Positions 9,797 to 17,471 of a stretch of 47,621 nucleotides of DNA are shown piece after piece. Numbering within the stretch: the first letter of the stretch is position 1; the number at the start of each line of letters is the position of its first letter. Location of the stretch: assembly GCA_002162955.1 (NCBI GenBank), contig MABD01000029.1:1-47621 (forward strand), in the 5' to 3' direction. A program made the position numbers and the translations under genes. The notes under the pieces were generated by a model. It was not told the origin of the DNA. It was given only the letters and a program-made list of their open reading frames with translations, and did not search any database. The stretch comes from Gammaproteobacteria bacterium 45_16_T64. Lineage in GTDB: Bacteria > Pseudomonadota > Gammaproteobacteria > Pseudomonadales > Ketobacteraceae.

Positions 9797-10729
9797 TTAC
9801 TGAACCACGAAGTTCACATCCTTCACCCAGGGCTTTTGTCCGCAGCTATCACACACGACATCTACCGCCAGCGCTTTGCCACAATTTTTATGGATGAGCT
9901 TTTCGCTTGGATCAGGTGTTGGTAACCAGTCGATGACCCATTGGCGCATAGCCATTACCAAGGGGTAAAGAGACTTCCCTTTGGTCGTTAATTTGTATTC
10001 ACTGCGTGGTGGATTTTCTTGGTAATTATTGCGCTCAAATATATCCACCTCCACCAGTAAATTTAGCCGATCGCTTAATATGTTAGTGGAAATCCCCAGT
10101 TGTTTTATAAACGTATCGTAGCGACTTATGCCCAGGAAAGCGGTAATCAATAACAGTAACGTCCAGCGGTCACCCACTAGATCACTGACGTAGGTTAATG
10201 AACGGTCTTGTTGGCCACTCACTGCAGAGGAGCGAACTCGACGTTTATTGAATAGCTGAATGTCGGATAGCTGCTTATCGAGACCAGTATTCAGCGCTGG
10301 CCATTCTATATCATCAATTTCAAGGGCTTGGTTACAATGGCGGCAGACGGCGCAGGGAGTTAATGAGTGTCCACAGGATGTGTGAAACAACGCTGGAGGT
10401 AGTACATCGGGACTGACATCAGTCCAGTCACGCTCCCACTGCCAGGATAACAAGGATGATGAGAATAACCCCATACCTTTTTCCGTGAGCTTGTATTCGA
10501 AGCGTTTTCCGCTACTGGAATAGCTGCGTTTGTATAGCACATCTGCGGCTATCAAGGATTCCAGTCGGCGTGTGAGAGTTGCTCGGCTCGCCCCTGTGTG
10601 CTGACGAAATTCCTCGAAGCGACTGCGCCCCAAGAATGCGTCGCGTAAGATGAGCAGTGCCCAACGATCACCAATCACATCGAGGCCCTGAGTCATGGCG
10701 TTATTGATTACAAAGCCGCTATCTATCAT
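9797..10729 (-). CDS. Tandem HxlR-family transcriptional regulator (duplicated wHTH plus Cys modules)
   Basis: DNA-binding regulator. It contains two copies of the HxlR winged helix: residues about 12-100 (VIGDRWALLILRDAFLGRSR and SGKRFEYKLTEKG) and about 182-268 (LVGDRWTLLLLITAFLGISR and RSEYKLTTKG). Each copy is followed by a cysteine module (C119, C126, C129, C132; then C283, C293, C296) that could bind zinc or sense redox. Usual HxlR proteins have one domain of 100-130 residues and dimerise, so this is an internal duplication that may work as a covalent dimer. I chose ATG at 10729; the frame extends to a TTG at 10756 with no better ribosome site. It is divergent from the carotenoid-oxygenase operon, with repeated sites between them, so it is its likely regulator. 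Confidence 0.85.
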   Translation of the reverse strand: MIDSGFVINNAMTQGLDVIGDRWALLILRDAFLGRSRFEEFRQHTGASRATLTRRLESLIAADVLYKRSYSSSGKRFEYKLTEKGMGLFSSSLLSWQWERDWTDVSPDVLPPALFHTSCGHSLTPCAVCRHCNQALEIDDIEWPALNTGLDKQLSDIQLFNKRRVRSSAVSGQQDRSLTYVSDLVGDRWTLLLLITAFLGISRYDTFIKQLGISTNILSDRLNLLVEVDIFERNNYQENPPRSEYKLTTKGKSLYPLVMAMRQWVIDWLPTPDPSEKLIHKNCGKALAVDVVCDSCGQKPWVKDVNFVVQ

Positions 10730-10789
10730 GGGCGGATAGTAACAAAGAAACCTCAAAAGTTATACGCTCGTTAAGAGTTGGCCTAGCAT

Positions 10790-10808
10790 GGTCTCGTAGG
10801 GCAAGTAA
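10790..10808 (+). repeat. Direct repeat copy 1, putative regulator operator
   Basis: Contains GTCTCGTAGGGCAAG. It matches two further copies at 10884-10900 and 10907-10925 with consensus GTCTCGTAnnGCAAG. Copy 1 and copy 3 share similarity over a longer 26-bp stretch (22 identical positions by eye). This copy lies about 60 bp upstream of the regulator start and could mediate autoregulation. Confidence 0.7.
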
Positions 10809-10881
10809 TAAGCGGTGCATTTCTACTATATTTAAGGCGAAACCAAGTTAGTTTTGCAAATAAATGTATTTTTTTCTTTAT

Positions 10882-10909
10882 TTGGTCTCGTAATGCAAGC
10901 TAGTATAGT
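10882..10909 (+). promoter_or_regulatory. Candidate promoter of the carotenoid-oxygenase operon
   Basis: TTGGTC (10882-10887) and TATAGT (10904-10909) are separated by 16 bp. Repeat copy 2 fills the spacer and copy 3 begins in the -10. That arrangement would let a bound regulator block RNA polymerase. Confidence 0.5.
10884..10900 (+). repeat. Direct repeat copy 2, putative regulator operator
   Basis: Contains GTCTCGTAATGCAAG, lying between the candidate -35 and -10. Its start is 23 bp before the start of copy 3, roughly two helical turns. Confidence 0.7.
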
Positions 10910-10925
10910 CTCGTAGTGCAAGTTA
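10907..10925 (+). repeat. Direct repeat copy 3, putative regulator operator
   Basis: Contains GTCTCGTAGTGCAAG, overlapping the candidate -10 and the expected transcription start of the operon. Confidence 0.7.
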
Positions 10926-10968
10926 ATGGTGTTTTGGTAGATAACTCACATAACCGGAAGAGGACAAT

Positions 10969-12441
10969 ATGGCTATCACGCGAGAGAAGAAGGTTAAGAC
11001 CAGCCTGCGGCCTAGCATGCACCCATACCTGAATGGTGCATGGACGCCCAATTTTGATGAATACACCGCCACCGATATGGAAGTGATAGGCGATATCCCA
11101 AAAGACATCGATGGGGTGTATATCCGTAATACGGAAAACCCGGTCCATGAGGCATTGGGTAACTATCATCCGTTTGATGGGGACGGAATGATTCACGCGA
11201 TGTCTATTCGTGATGGTAAGGCTGAATATCGTAACCGCTTTGTTCGCACTAAAGGCTTTGAGGCGGAGCAATTGGCGGGCGAATCCATTTGGGCTGGGAT
11301 TGCCAATGGTGTACATAAATCTAAACGGCCGGGCTGGGGAGCTCAGGGCTTTTTGAAAGACTCCTCAAGTACCGATGTGGTGGTGCACGCAGGCAAAATA
11401 CTTTCTACCTTTTGGCAGTGTGGTGATGGCTACCGCTTAGATCCTTACACCTTGGAGCAACATGGTGCCGAGAGTTGGACCCCTGTTGATGGGATTTCGG
11501 CTCATCCTAAAGTTGATGAGAATACCGGCGAGATGTTGTTTTTTAATTATTCTAAATACCCGCCTTATCAGCACTACGGTGTTGTGGATAAAAACAATAA
11601 GTTAATTCACTATACACCAGTACCTCTACCAGGACCTCGATTACCCCATGACATGGCGTTCACCAAAAATTACTCCATCCTGGTGGATTTACCCATGTTC
11701 TGGGATCCGGAAAAGCTAAAAGAAAATCAACATCACCCGCACTATCATCCAGACATGCCGACTCGATTCGCGATTATTCCTCGTTATGGGAATGAGGATG
11801 AGGTGGTATGGTTTGAGGCTGCAGCGACTTACGTGCTGCACTGGATGAATGCTTATGAGGAAGGGGATGAGATTATTCTAGATGGCTATTTTCAGGATAA
11901 GCCCAATCCACCACCCATTGAAGGGTTGCCACCGGGACCTGGAAAGTTGATGGCCAATATCGATTTGGCGTCGCTACAAACAAAACTCCATCGTTGGCGT
12001 TTTAACTTAAAAACGGGTGAAGTTCAAGAAGAGCATTTAGATGAGCGTGTATTGGAATTTGGTAGCTTTAATCAAAAATACGCGGGTACAAAAACGCGTT
12101 ATCAGTACAGCGTGTGGAATAAACCTGGTTGGTTCCTTTTTTCTGGTATCGTTAAACACGACTTTGAGACTGGGGAATCATGGCGTTTAGAGTTCGGCGA
12201 AGAGCGTTTTGGTAGCGAGGCACCTTTTGTTCCGCGCGTGAATGCAAAGGACGAAGATGATGGGTATCTCATTAGCTTTGTCACGGATATGAAAGAAAAC
12301 CGCTCGGAGTGTATTCTTGTTGACGCCAAAAACATCGAGGCAGGTCCGGTTTGTCGTATCATCTTACCCCATAGGGTTTGTAGCGGTACTCATGCTACAT
12401 GGGCTGATGGCCCAACGATTCGCGCGTATCAAAACACTTAA
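10969..12441 (+). CDS. Carotenoid oxygenase family protein (RPE65/carotenoid cleavage dioxygenase-like)
   Basis: Non-haem iron(II) dioxygenase of the family that cleaves alkene double bonds in carotenoids, apocarotenoids or stilbene/isoeugenol-type phenylpropenes. All four iron-ligand histidines are visible: H179 (ISAHPK), H227 (PHDMAFT), H291 (VLHWMNAYEE) and H475 (GTHATW). The N-terminal NPVHEALGNYHPFDGDGMIH signature is also present. Length is 490 residues, typical of bacterial members, and no signal peptide is seen, so it should be cytoplasmic. AGAGGA precedes the ATG. Two thiolase genes follow with 9-12 bp gaps, suggesting the cleavage product enters a CoA-dependent degradation. The actual substrate cannot be read from sequence. 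Confidence 0.9.
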   Translation: MAITREKKVKTSLRPSMHPYLNGAWTPNFDEYTATDMEVIGDIPKDIDGVYIRNTENPVHEALGNYHPFDGDGMIHAMSIRDGKAEYRNRFVRTKGFEAEQLAGESIWAGIANGVHKSKRPGWGAQGFLKDSSSTDVVVHAGKILSTFWQCGDGYRLDPYTLEQHGAESWTPVDGISAHPKVDENTGEMLFFNYSKYPPYQHYGVVDKNNKLIHYTPVPLPGPRLPHDMAFTKNYSILVDLPMFWDPEKLKENQHHPHYHPDMPTRFAIIPRYGNEDEVVWFEAAATYVLHWMNAYEEGDEIILDGYFQDKPNPPPIEGLPPGPGKLMANIDLASLQTKLHRWRFNLKTGEVQEEHLDERVLEFGSFNQKYAGTKTRYQYSVWNKPGWFLFSGIVKHDFETGESWRLEFGEERFGSEAPFVPRVNAKDEDDGYLISFVTDMKENRSECILVDAKNIEAGPVCRIILPHRVCSGTHATWADGPTIRAYQNT

Positions 12442-12453
12442 TTGGGGACGATG

Positions 12454-13686
12454 ATGAGCCAGAAAAAGGTTTATATTCTTGGTGGTAGCCAGAGTGATTT
12501 TACGCGCAACATAGTGCGTGAAGGGTTGAGCCTGTTCGATTTATTCGCCGACACTGTACGCAGTGGGATGACTAAGTGCCAGATCAACCCAAGTGATATT
12601 CAAGTTGGGCATGTAAGCAATTTTGTAGGGGACTTATTTAATGGGCAGGGACATTTGGGTGGCTTTTTGGGTCATGTAGATCCAGCGTTAGCGTATCTGC
12701 CTGCATCTCGACATGAAGCCGCCTGTGCTTCGGGGTCTATGGCGCTGCTGGGGGCGATGGCGGATATAGAATCCGGCCGTTATGATTTGGCTTGCGTGGT
12801 TGGTATTGAAATCATGCGAAATGTGAGTGGTGAACAAGCGGCTAACTATTTACGACCCGCGGCATGGGCTGACAAAGAATGGTTGGATACCCCGTATGTG
12901 TGGCCATGTGCGTTTGATGACCTAGTGAGTGCGTATCAACAGCGCCATGGTGTTGATATGGCTCATCTTCGTGCTATCTCACAAAAAAACTACCGTAATG
13001 CACGCTCTAACCCTAATGCACAAACCCGCAAATGGCAGTTTTCGGAGAATAGTTTTAGTGGTGATGAAGGTGCTAACCCCACTGTTGTTGGATCGATACG
13101 ACGACAAGACTGTGGTCAGATAAGTGATGGCGCTGCAGTGGTGTTTTTGGCGAGTGAAACGCGTGCTAAGGAATATGCGCGGACACGGAATATGAATCTG
13201 GAAGACCTTCCTTATATTAAAGGTTGGGGCCACATCAATGCGCCTATGCTGTTGAAGGAAAAATTACGGTTAAGCGAAGGCCAGGATTATATATTCCCCC
13301 ATGTTCGAAAACTATTTGAACAAACGTTATCTCGAGCGGGAATGGGTAGTATTGAAGAAATACAGGGTATGGAAGTGCATGACTGTTTCAATATTACAGA
13401 GTATATGATTTTGGATCATTCTGGTCTGTATAAACCAGGCGAAGCATGGCGTGCGATTGAGACCGGTCAAACTTCTGCTGGAGGCAAACTACCGATCAAT
13501 ATGAGCGGTGGTTTGATTGGATTGGGGCATCCAGTCGGGGCAACAGGGGTCCGGATGGCTCTTGATGCATACAATCAAGTGACTTACTCGGCTGGAGGTA
13601 ATCAAATTGACGATGTGCGCAACATGATGACATTTAATCTCGGTGGCAGCACAACAACCTGTGCTAGTTTGATTATTGGACGTTAA
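12454..13686 (+). CDS. Thiolase-family protein, SCP-x/acetyl-CoA acetyltransferase type
   Basis: Thiolase-fold enzyme that would condense or thiolytically cleave acyl-CoA. The nucleophile is C91 in RHEAACASGSMA, and the C-terminal catalytic block is GGLIGLGHPVGATG with VHDCFNITEY before it. The YILGGSQSDFTR N-terminus is typical of the SCP-x/nondecarboxylating thiolase group rather than FadA. The start is ATG 12454, 5 nt after GGGGA; ATG 12451 and TTG 12442 are less well placed. It is co-directional with the carotenoid oxygenase and with a second thiolase 9 bp downstream. The two thiolases are only distantly alike, so they probably act on different chain types or one acts in synthesis. Confidence 0.88.
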   Translation: MSQKKVYILGGSQSDFTRNIVREGLSLFDLFADTVRSGMTKCQINPSDIQVGHVSNFVGDLFNGQGHLGGFLGHVDPALAYLPASRHEAACASGSMALLGAMADIESGRYDLACVVGIEIMRNVSGEQAANYLRPAAWADKEWLDTPYVWPCAFDDLVSAYQQRHGVDMAHLRAISQKNYRNARSNPNAQTRKWQFSENSFSGDEGANPTVVGSIRRQDCGQISDGAAVVFLASETRAKEYARTRNMNLEDLPYIKGWGHINAPMLLKEKLRLSEGQDYIFPHVRKLFEQTLSRAGMGSIEEIQGMEVHDCFNITEYMILDHSGLYKPGEAWRAIETGQTSAGGKLPINMSGGLIGLGHPVGATGVRMALDAYNQVTYSAGGNQIDDVRNMMTFNLGGSTTTCASLIIGR

Positions 13687-13695
13687 GGGGGGCTT

Positions 13696-14913
13696 ATGAA
13701 ACTGGTTGCTAATGAAGCTTATATTATCGATGCCGTGCGTATCCCTCGTGCCCGTGTCAAAGGGGAGGCCAGTATCTATGGCGGTTTAAAGCCCGTAGAT
13801 CTGCTGAAACCGTTGCTTCAAGCATTGAGTGATCGAAATGAATTAGATAGTGCGGAAGTAGAAGACGTGTTATTGGGCTGCGCTACACAAAGTGGTGATC
13901 AAGGCGCTAATCTGGCAAAAATCGCATCTCTTTATGCTGGTTGGTCCGACAGCGTATCTGGTGTCACCCTCAATAGATTTTGTTGTTCTGGGCTGGACGC
14001 CATTAATATGGGGGCGGCGAAATTACTCTCGGGTATGGAATCGTTAGTGGTTGCGGGGGGGGTGGAACAGCTGACCAGAGTCCCCATGTTTGCAGATAAA
14101 GGGGCTTGGTTTACAGACCCTAAGGTGATGCAAAAGACCCGTTTTTTGCATATGGGGCTCGCAGCAGATCTTATTGCTAAACAAGAAGGTTTTAGTCGAG
14201 TACAGCTTGATGAGTTGGCGTTGATATCTCACCAGCGAGCGGCTTATGCAACTCAGCATGGCTATTTTTCACAATCCTTGGTACCAGTCGTAGACGCTGA
14301 GGGGCTTCCATACCTAGAGAATGATGAAGGCATTCGGCCGACTATTAGCGCACAGAAATTATCAGAATTACCGGCCAGTTTTTCTGATTATGTGGCGATG
14401 GGGCAGAAGGTGGTGGAACAGGTGTATCCAGAAATAACACTTGAGGCAATGCACAGTGCTGGGAGTTCACCGGCTTTGGTTGATGGTGCTTCCCTTGTGT
14501 TACTTGCCAATGGAGAGCGATGCCGTGAACTTGGGTTAACACCTAGAGCACGAATTATTCATTTTGCTAATGCCAGTGATGAGCCCGTTAAGATGTTGAC
14601 GGGGCATATTCGGGCCACGGAAAAAATGTTTAAAGCGACAGGGCTTTCAGTAAGTGATATTGATTTATGGGAAGTGAATGAATCCTTTGCGGCCAGTGTT
14701 CTTTGTTTTCAAAAGCATTTTGCTATCGAGGATGATGCATTAAATGTGAACGGTGGTGCGATTGCCATGGGGCACCCCTTAGGGGCCACAGGGGGAAATC
14801 TATTGGGCATGTTATTGGACGAGTTGGAACGCCAGAATAAACAGCGTGGTGTGGTTGCCATTTGTGGTGGCGCTGGGGTCGGTGTTGTGACCTTGATTGA
14901 GCGGTTTTCTTAG
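13696..14913 (+). CDS. Acetyl-CoA C-acyltransferase (FadA/FadI-type thiolase)
   Basis: Thiolase of the classical beta-oxidation type, releasing acetyl-CoA from 3-ketoacyl-CoA. Nucleophile C96 lies in TLNRFCCSGLDA, the His block is GGAIAMGHPLGATG, and the second cysteine is in AICGGAGVGV. Length is 405 residues, as usual. A GGGGGG ribosome site is close to the ATG at 13696, 9 bp after the preceding stop. As the last gene of the carotenoid-oxygenase operon it suggests degradation of the oxygenase product by beta-oxidation. The other steps (CoA ligase, dehydrogenase, hydratase) are not encoded nearby. Confidence 0.9.
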   Translation: MKLVANEAYIIDAVRIPRARVKGEASIYGGLKPVDLLKPLLQALSDRNELDSAEVEDVLLGCATQSGDQGANLAKIASLYAGWSDSVSGVTLNRFCCSGLDAINMGAAKLLSGMESLVVAGGVEQLTRVPMFADKGAWFTDPKVMQKTRFLHMGLAADLIAKQEGFSRVQLDELALISHQRAAYATQHGYFSQSLVPVVDAEGLPYLENDEGIRPTISAQKLSELPASFSDYVAMGQKVVEQVYPEITLEAMHSAGSSPALVDGASLVLLANGERCRELGLTPRARIIHFANASDEPVKMLTGHIRATEKMFKATGLSVSDIDLWEVNESFAASVLCFQKHFAIEDDALNVNGGAIAMGHPLGATGGNLLGMLLDELERQNKQRGVVAICGGAGVGVVTLIERFS

Positions 14914-14922
14914 TGATTGATA

Positions 14923-14950
14923 AATAGGGGGAGTAGCGCCCCCCCCTATT
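14923..14950 (+). terminator. Hairpin after the thiolase operon, possible terminator
   Basis: AATAGGGGG (14923-14931) pairs with CCCCCTATT (14942-14950) across about 10 nt. The next bases are not T-rich, so intrinsic termination is uncertain. Confidence 0.45.
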
Positions 14951-15036
14951 GGCGTCCCCCCATTTAGGGACTGCGAATTGTGGTGTAAATCAAATATTCT
15001 TGTGCTTCATTTCTATTGTGACATATGGAGCATGCC

Positions 15037-16725
15037 ATGAATAAATTTTCATTTTTCATTTTTGCCGCCGCTATTGCGGCACCTCAAATAGGAGCTGCAG
15101 CAACTAAAGCCTCTGCGGCCACAAATCCCAGCGTGTTATCGAATTCAACTCTTGAGGGTATTCGTGTTGATAAGACGCCCGATTTATCGGCGTTCTCATT
15201 CGAAAAATCCCCTATCGAGCCGGGAAATATTGATGATATTGGTTCCATTGTCGACTTTTTCTTACAAGATCAATTCGTAGAGGCACGGGTTAATAATGAC
15301 GCAGAGGCGATCACTGAGGTGCTTGTTCCTGAATTAGCGGAGAGCGTAGGTCTTAATGATATTACTATCGGGGACCAGAATTTGGTGAGCGACACTTTGC
15401 CTAGTGGCATAACGATGTTTCTCGCATGCCACAATAGTAGTGCAGTGTGGGATCTAAACATGAATGATATTGAGGTTGTTTTCCCTATTGATGCCAGTAC
15501 GCTTGTGGCTAGCATTAGGAATAACGAACGTATTAATACCGACATTGATGAGAATGGATTCGAGTTGGAGTTTGAAATGCAATTCGACTACCCAAAAAAT
15601 GTTGGTGGTTTCTATTGCAGCTGGGGTGGGCATAATATCAATATACGAGTCAATGTGAATGTTGATGGCGCTGAAGGTGAGTTTGATGCGACGGTAGAAA
15701 ATGACAGTAATAGTCGGGTTAGGATTGATGAGATCAAAAAATTCAATATTGAAGTGGATAGTGTTAGCTTTGATTCTTCTTTTTTGACGGGATTGACTAA
15801 TGTCGGAATAGGTATTGCCAACATTTTTGGAGCGGGTTGTACTAACCTGACGGATTGCGTTAATCAAGCCGTCAGCGATAACCTCACCAGTAATACGTCG
15901 ATCAAAAACAAAATCCGTGATGCCATCAATTCCGCTTTGGATATATCGCTTTCCATTGATGGTGGAACAAACATTGGTGCCGCATCGCTAGATTATGCCG
16001 TGGCATTGGAGGAGATAGAATCCAGTAATACGCTCGATCGATTGAATACCAAGTGGCTAGTGGAATTCTCATCGGATACACCCAGCACCGATTGTACCGA
16101 TGATCTAACTAAGCGTTGGTTTTTTCCTAATAACAATTTGAGTACGGACGATGATTTTGATGTGGTTTTTCCATTTAAAGTACTCACCGATTTATTGTAT
16201 ACAGTGACTCGACAGTTAGAGCCTTGTGTGGGGTTTATTTGGGCTGGTGGCCCTGCAGGTGATGGTGAGTTAAATGTTCGACCTTCTGGTGCATATGATA
16301 TTGATGCAGTGAATGGAAATGAGCTGACATTGAGCCTACCGATTATTGCTGAAGCGACGGATTTTGCATTTGCATCAGGCACGATCAATGCAACTGCAGA
16401 GCTAACGGCAGAAATACACCCTGCCTGTGGTGCTGGGTTTGAGATTGAGATTACTGATATAGCCATTGCTAATATCAGCGGGTCTATTTCGTGGAGTTTA
16501 TGGGGATTTGTTTACGAGATGGAAGCCGCAGATTTCTTAGCGGACGCAGTAAGCGATGTCGAGGCTGATTTGATGGGCTATTTTGAAGATCCTATTGTTA
16601 TCCTGCCTCAGAGTTTTGGTCTGGATGCAGTTAGCCAATTTGTCAGCATTGGTGATATCGTATCGAATAGTTCAGCAATTGCGATTGGTTTGAATGCCAC
16701 GGATACAGATCCCAATTGTCACTAA
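15037..16725 (+). CDS. Large exported protein of unknown function
   Basis: I do not recognise the family. A clear Sec signal peptide (NKFSFFIFAAAIAAPQIGAA) is followed by about 540 residues rich in Asp, Asn, Ser and Ile with few basic residues, typical of a secreted or surface protein. Nine cysteines are spread through the mature part and could form disulfides. A central hydrophobic/amphipathic stretch near 250-310 (LTNVGIGIANIFGAG, then NKIRDAINSALDISLS) recalls lipid-binding repeats but is not diagnostic. The start is ATG 15037 with TGGAG 6 bp before it, rather than the ATG at 15025. It is monocistronic and convergent with a two-component system, sharing a terminator. Confidence 0.75.
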   Translation: MNKFSFFIFAAAIAAPQIGAAATKASAATNPSVLSNSTLEGIRVDKTPDLSAFSFEKSPIEPGNIDDIGSIVDFFLQDQFVEARVNNDAEAITEVLVPELAESVGLNDITIGDQNLVSDTLPSGITMFLACHNSSAVWDLNMNDIEVVFPIDASTLVASIRNNERINTDIDENGFELEFEMQFDYPKNVGGFYCSWGGHNINIRVNVNVDGAEGEFDATVENDSNSRVRIDEIKKFNIEVDSVSFDSSFLTGLTNVGIGIANIFGAGCTNLTDCVNQAVSDNLTSNTSIKNKIRDAINSALDISLSIDGGTNIGAASLDYAVALEEIESSNTLDRLNTKWLVEFSSDTPSTDCTDDLTKRWFFPNNNLSTDDDFDVVFPFKVLTDLLYTVTRQLEPCVGFIWAGGPAGDGELNVRPSGAYDIDAVNGNELTLSLPIIAEATDFAFASGTINATAELTAEIHPACGAGFEIEITDIAIANISGSISWSLWGFVYEMEAADFLADAVSDVEADLMGYFEDPIVILPQSFGLDAVSQFVSIGDIVSNSSAIAIGLNATDTDPNCH

Positions 16726-16736
16726 ACATTGACTAA

Positions 16737-16761
16737 GCCGAGGTCGCTGTTGGACCTCGGC
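16737..16761. terminator. Bidirectional hairpin between convergent genes
   Basis: GCCGAGGTC (16737-16745) pairs perfectly with GACCTCGGC (16753-16761) over a 7-nt loop. It sits between the exported-protein gene and the response-regulator gene, both ending here. No long T run is present on either side. Confidence 0.65.
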
Positions 16762-16774
16762 AGTATTTAGTGTA

Positions 16775-17440
16775 TTAGTTTGATGAGCAATCGACTAAAC
16801 CCAATTCCACCGCTCTGAGAGACGCTTCCGCACGAGATGATATGTCGAGTTTTCGATAAGCGCTTTTTACATAGCCTGACGCCGTATTAGTAGTGATACT
16901 GAGCATGCGTGCCACCTCCTTTGTGGTAATACCTTTGGCAATGAGGGTGATGACTTCTTCTTCTCGTTTCGATAACTCCGAGGATGTCTTGGCTAGTGAT
17001 GTATTTGTTCTGGGTTGGGATTGTTGCCGATAATAGGAAAGTAACCGGCGTGCAATACCTGGGGATAGAGGTGGGTCCCCACGCTCAATACCTTTCAATT
17101 TATCAATAAGCAGAGAGTGTGGTTGATCTTTAAGGAGGTAACCATGGGCACCCGCTTGAATGGCTCTAAATAATGAGTCGTCATCATCGAAGATCGTACT
17201 CATCACGATATAGCCAACACGACCATTAGCAGCGATTTCTGAGACTAAGTCTATTCCAGATCCGTCGGGCAAATTGATATCCACCAGAGCGATAGTAAAT
17301 GGCATTTTTCTGAGGGTAGTTCTTGCTTGTTCCAAGGTTTCAGCGAGATGAATCTCTATATTAGGAAACGCGGATGCGATCACACTGCGCATCCAAATTT
17401 GGGTGTCTTCGTGGTCTTCAATCAGCAATGCTGTTTTCAT
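16775..17440 (-). CDS. LuxR/NarL-type response regulator
   Basis: Two-component transcription factor. The N-terminal receiver domain has acidic residues E8/D9, phospho-acceptor D54 (ALVDINLPDGSG) and the conserved lysine in YLLKDQ. A C-terminal LuxR helix-turn-helix covers about residues 155-215 (LSKREEEVITLIAKGITTKE, TASGYVKSAYRKLDISSR). Length is 221 residues. It lies 31 bp downstream of the cognate sensor kinase on the same strand. The target genes are not evident; the convergent exported-protein gene is a neighbour only. Confidence 0.93.
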   Translation of the reverse strand: MKTALLIEDHEDTQIWMRSVIASAFPNIEIHLAETLEQARTTLRKMPFTIALVDINLPDGSGIDLVSEIAANGRVGYIVMSTIFDDDDSLFRAIQAGAHGYLLKDQPHSLLIDKLKGIERGDPPLSPGIARRLLSYYRQQSQPRTNTSLAKTSSELSKREEEVITLIAKGITTKEVARMLSITTNTASGYVKSAYRKLDISSRAEASLRAVELGLVDCSSN

Positions 17441-17471
17441 ACAATAACCCCAGTGTAGATTGGTGGTAAGT

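Noticed and set aside
10900-11316. 138-codon minus-strand frame at the start of the carotenoid-oxygenase gene
   Set aside because: It overlaps the promoter, the repeats and a well-supported coding region, and has no domain or ribosome site.
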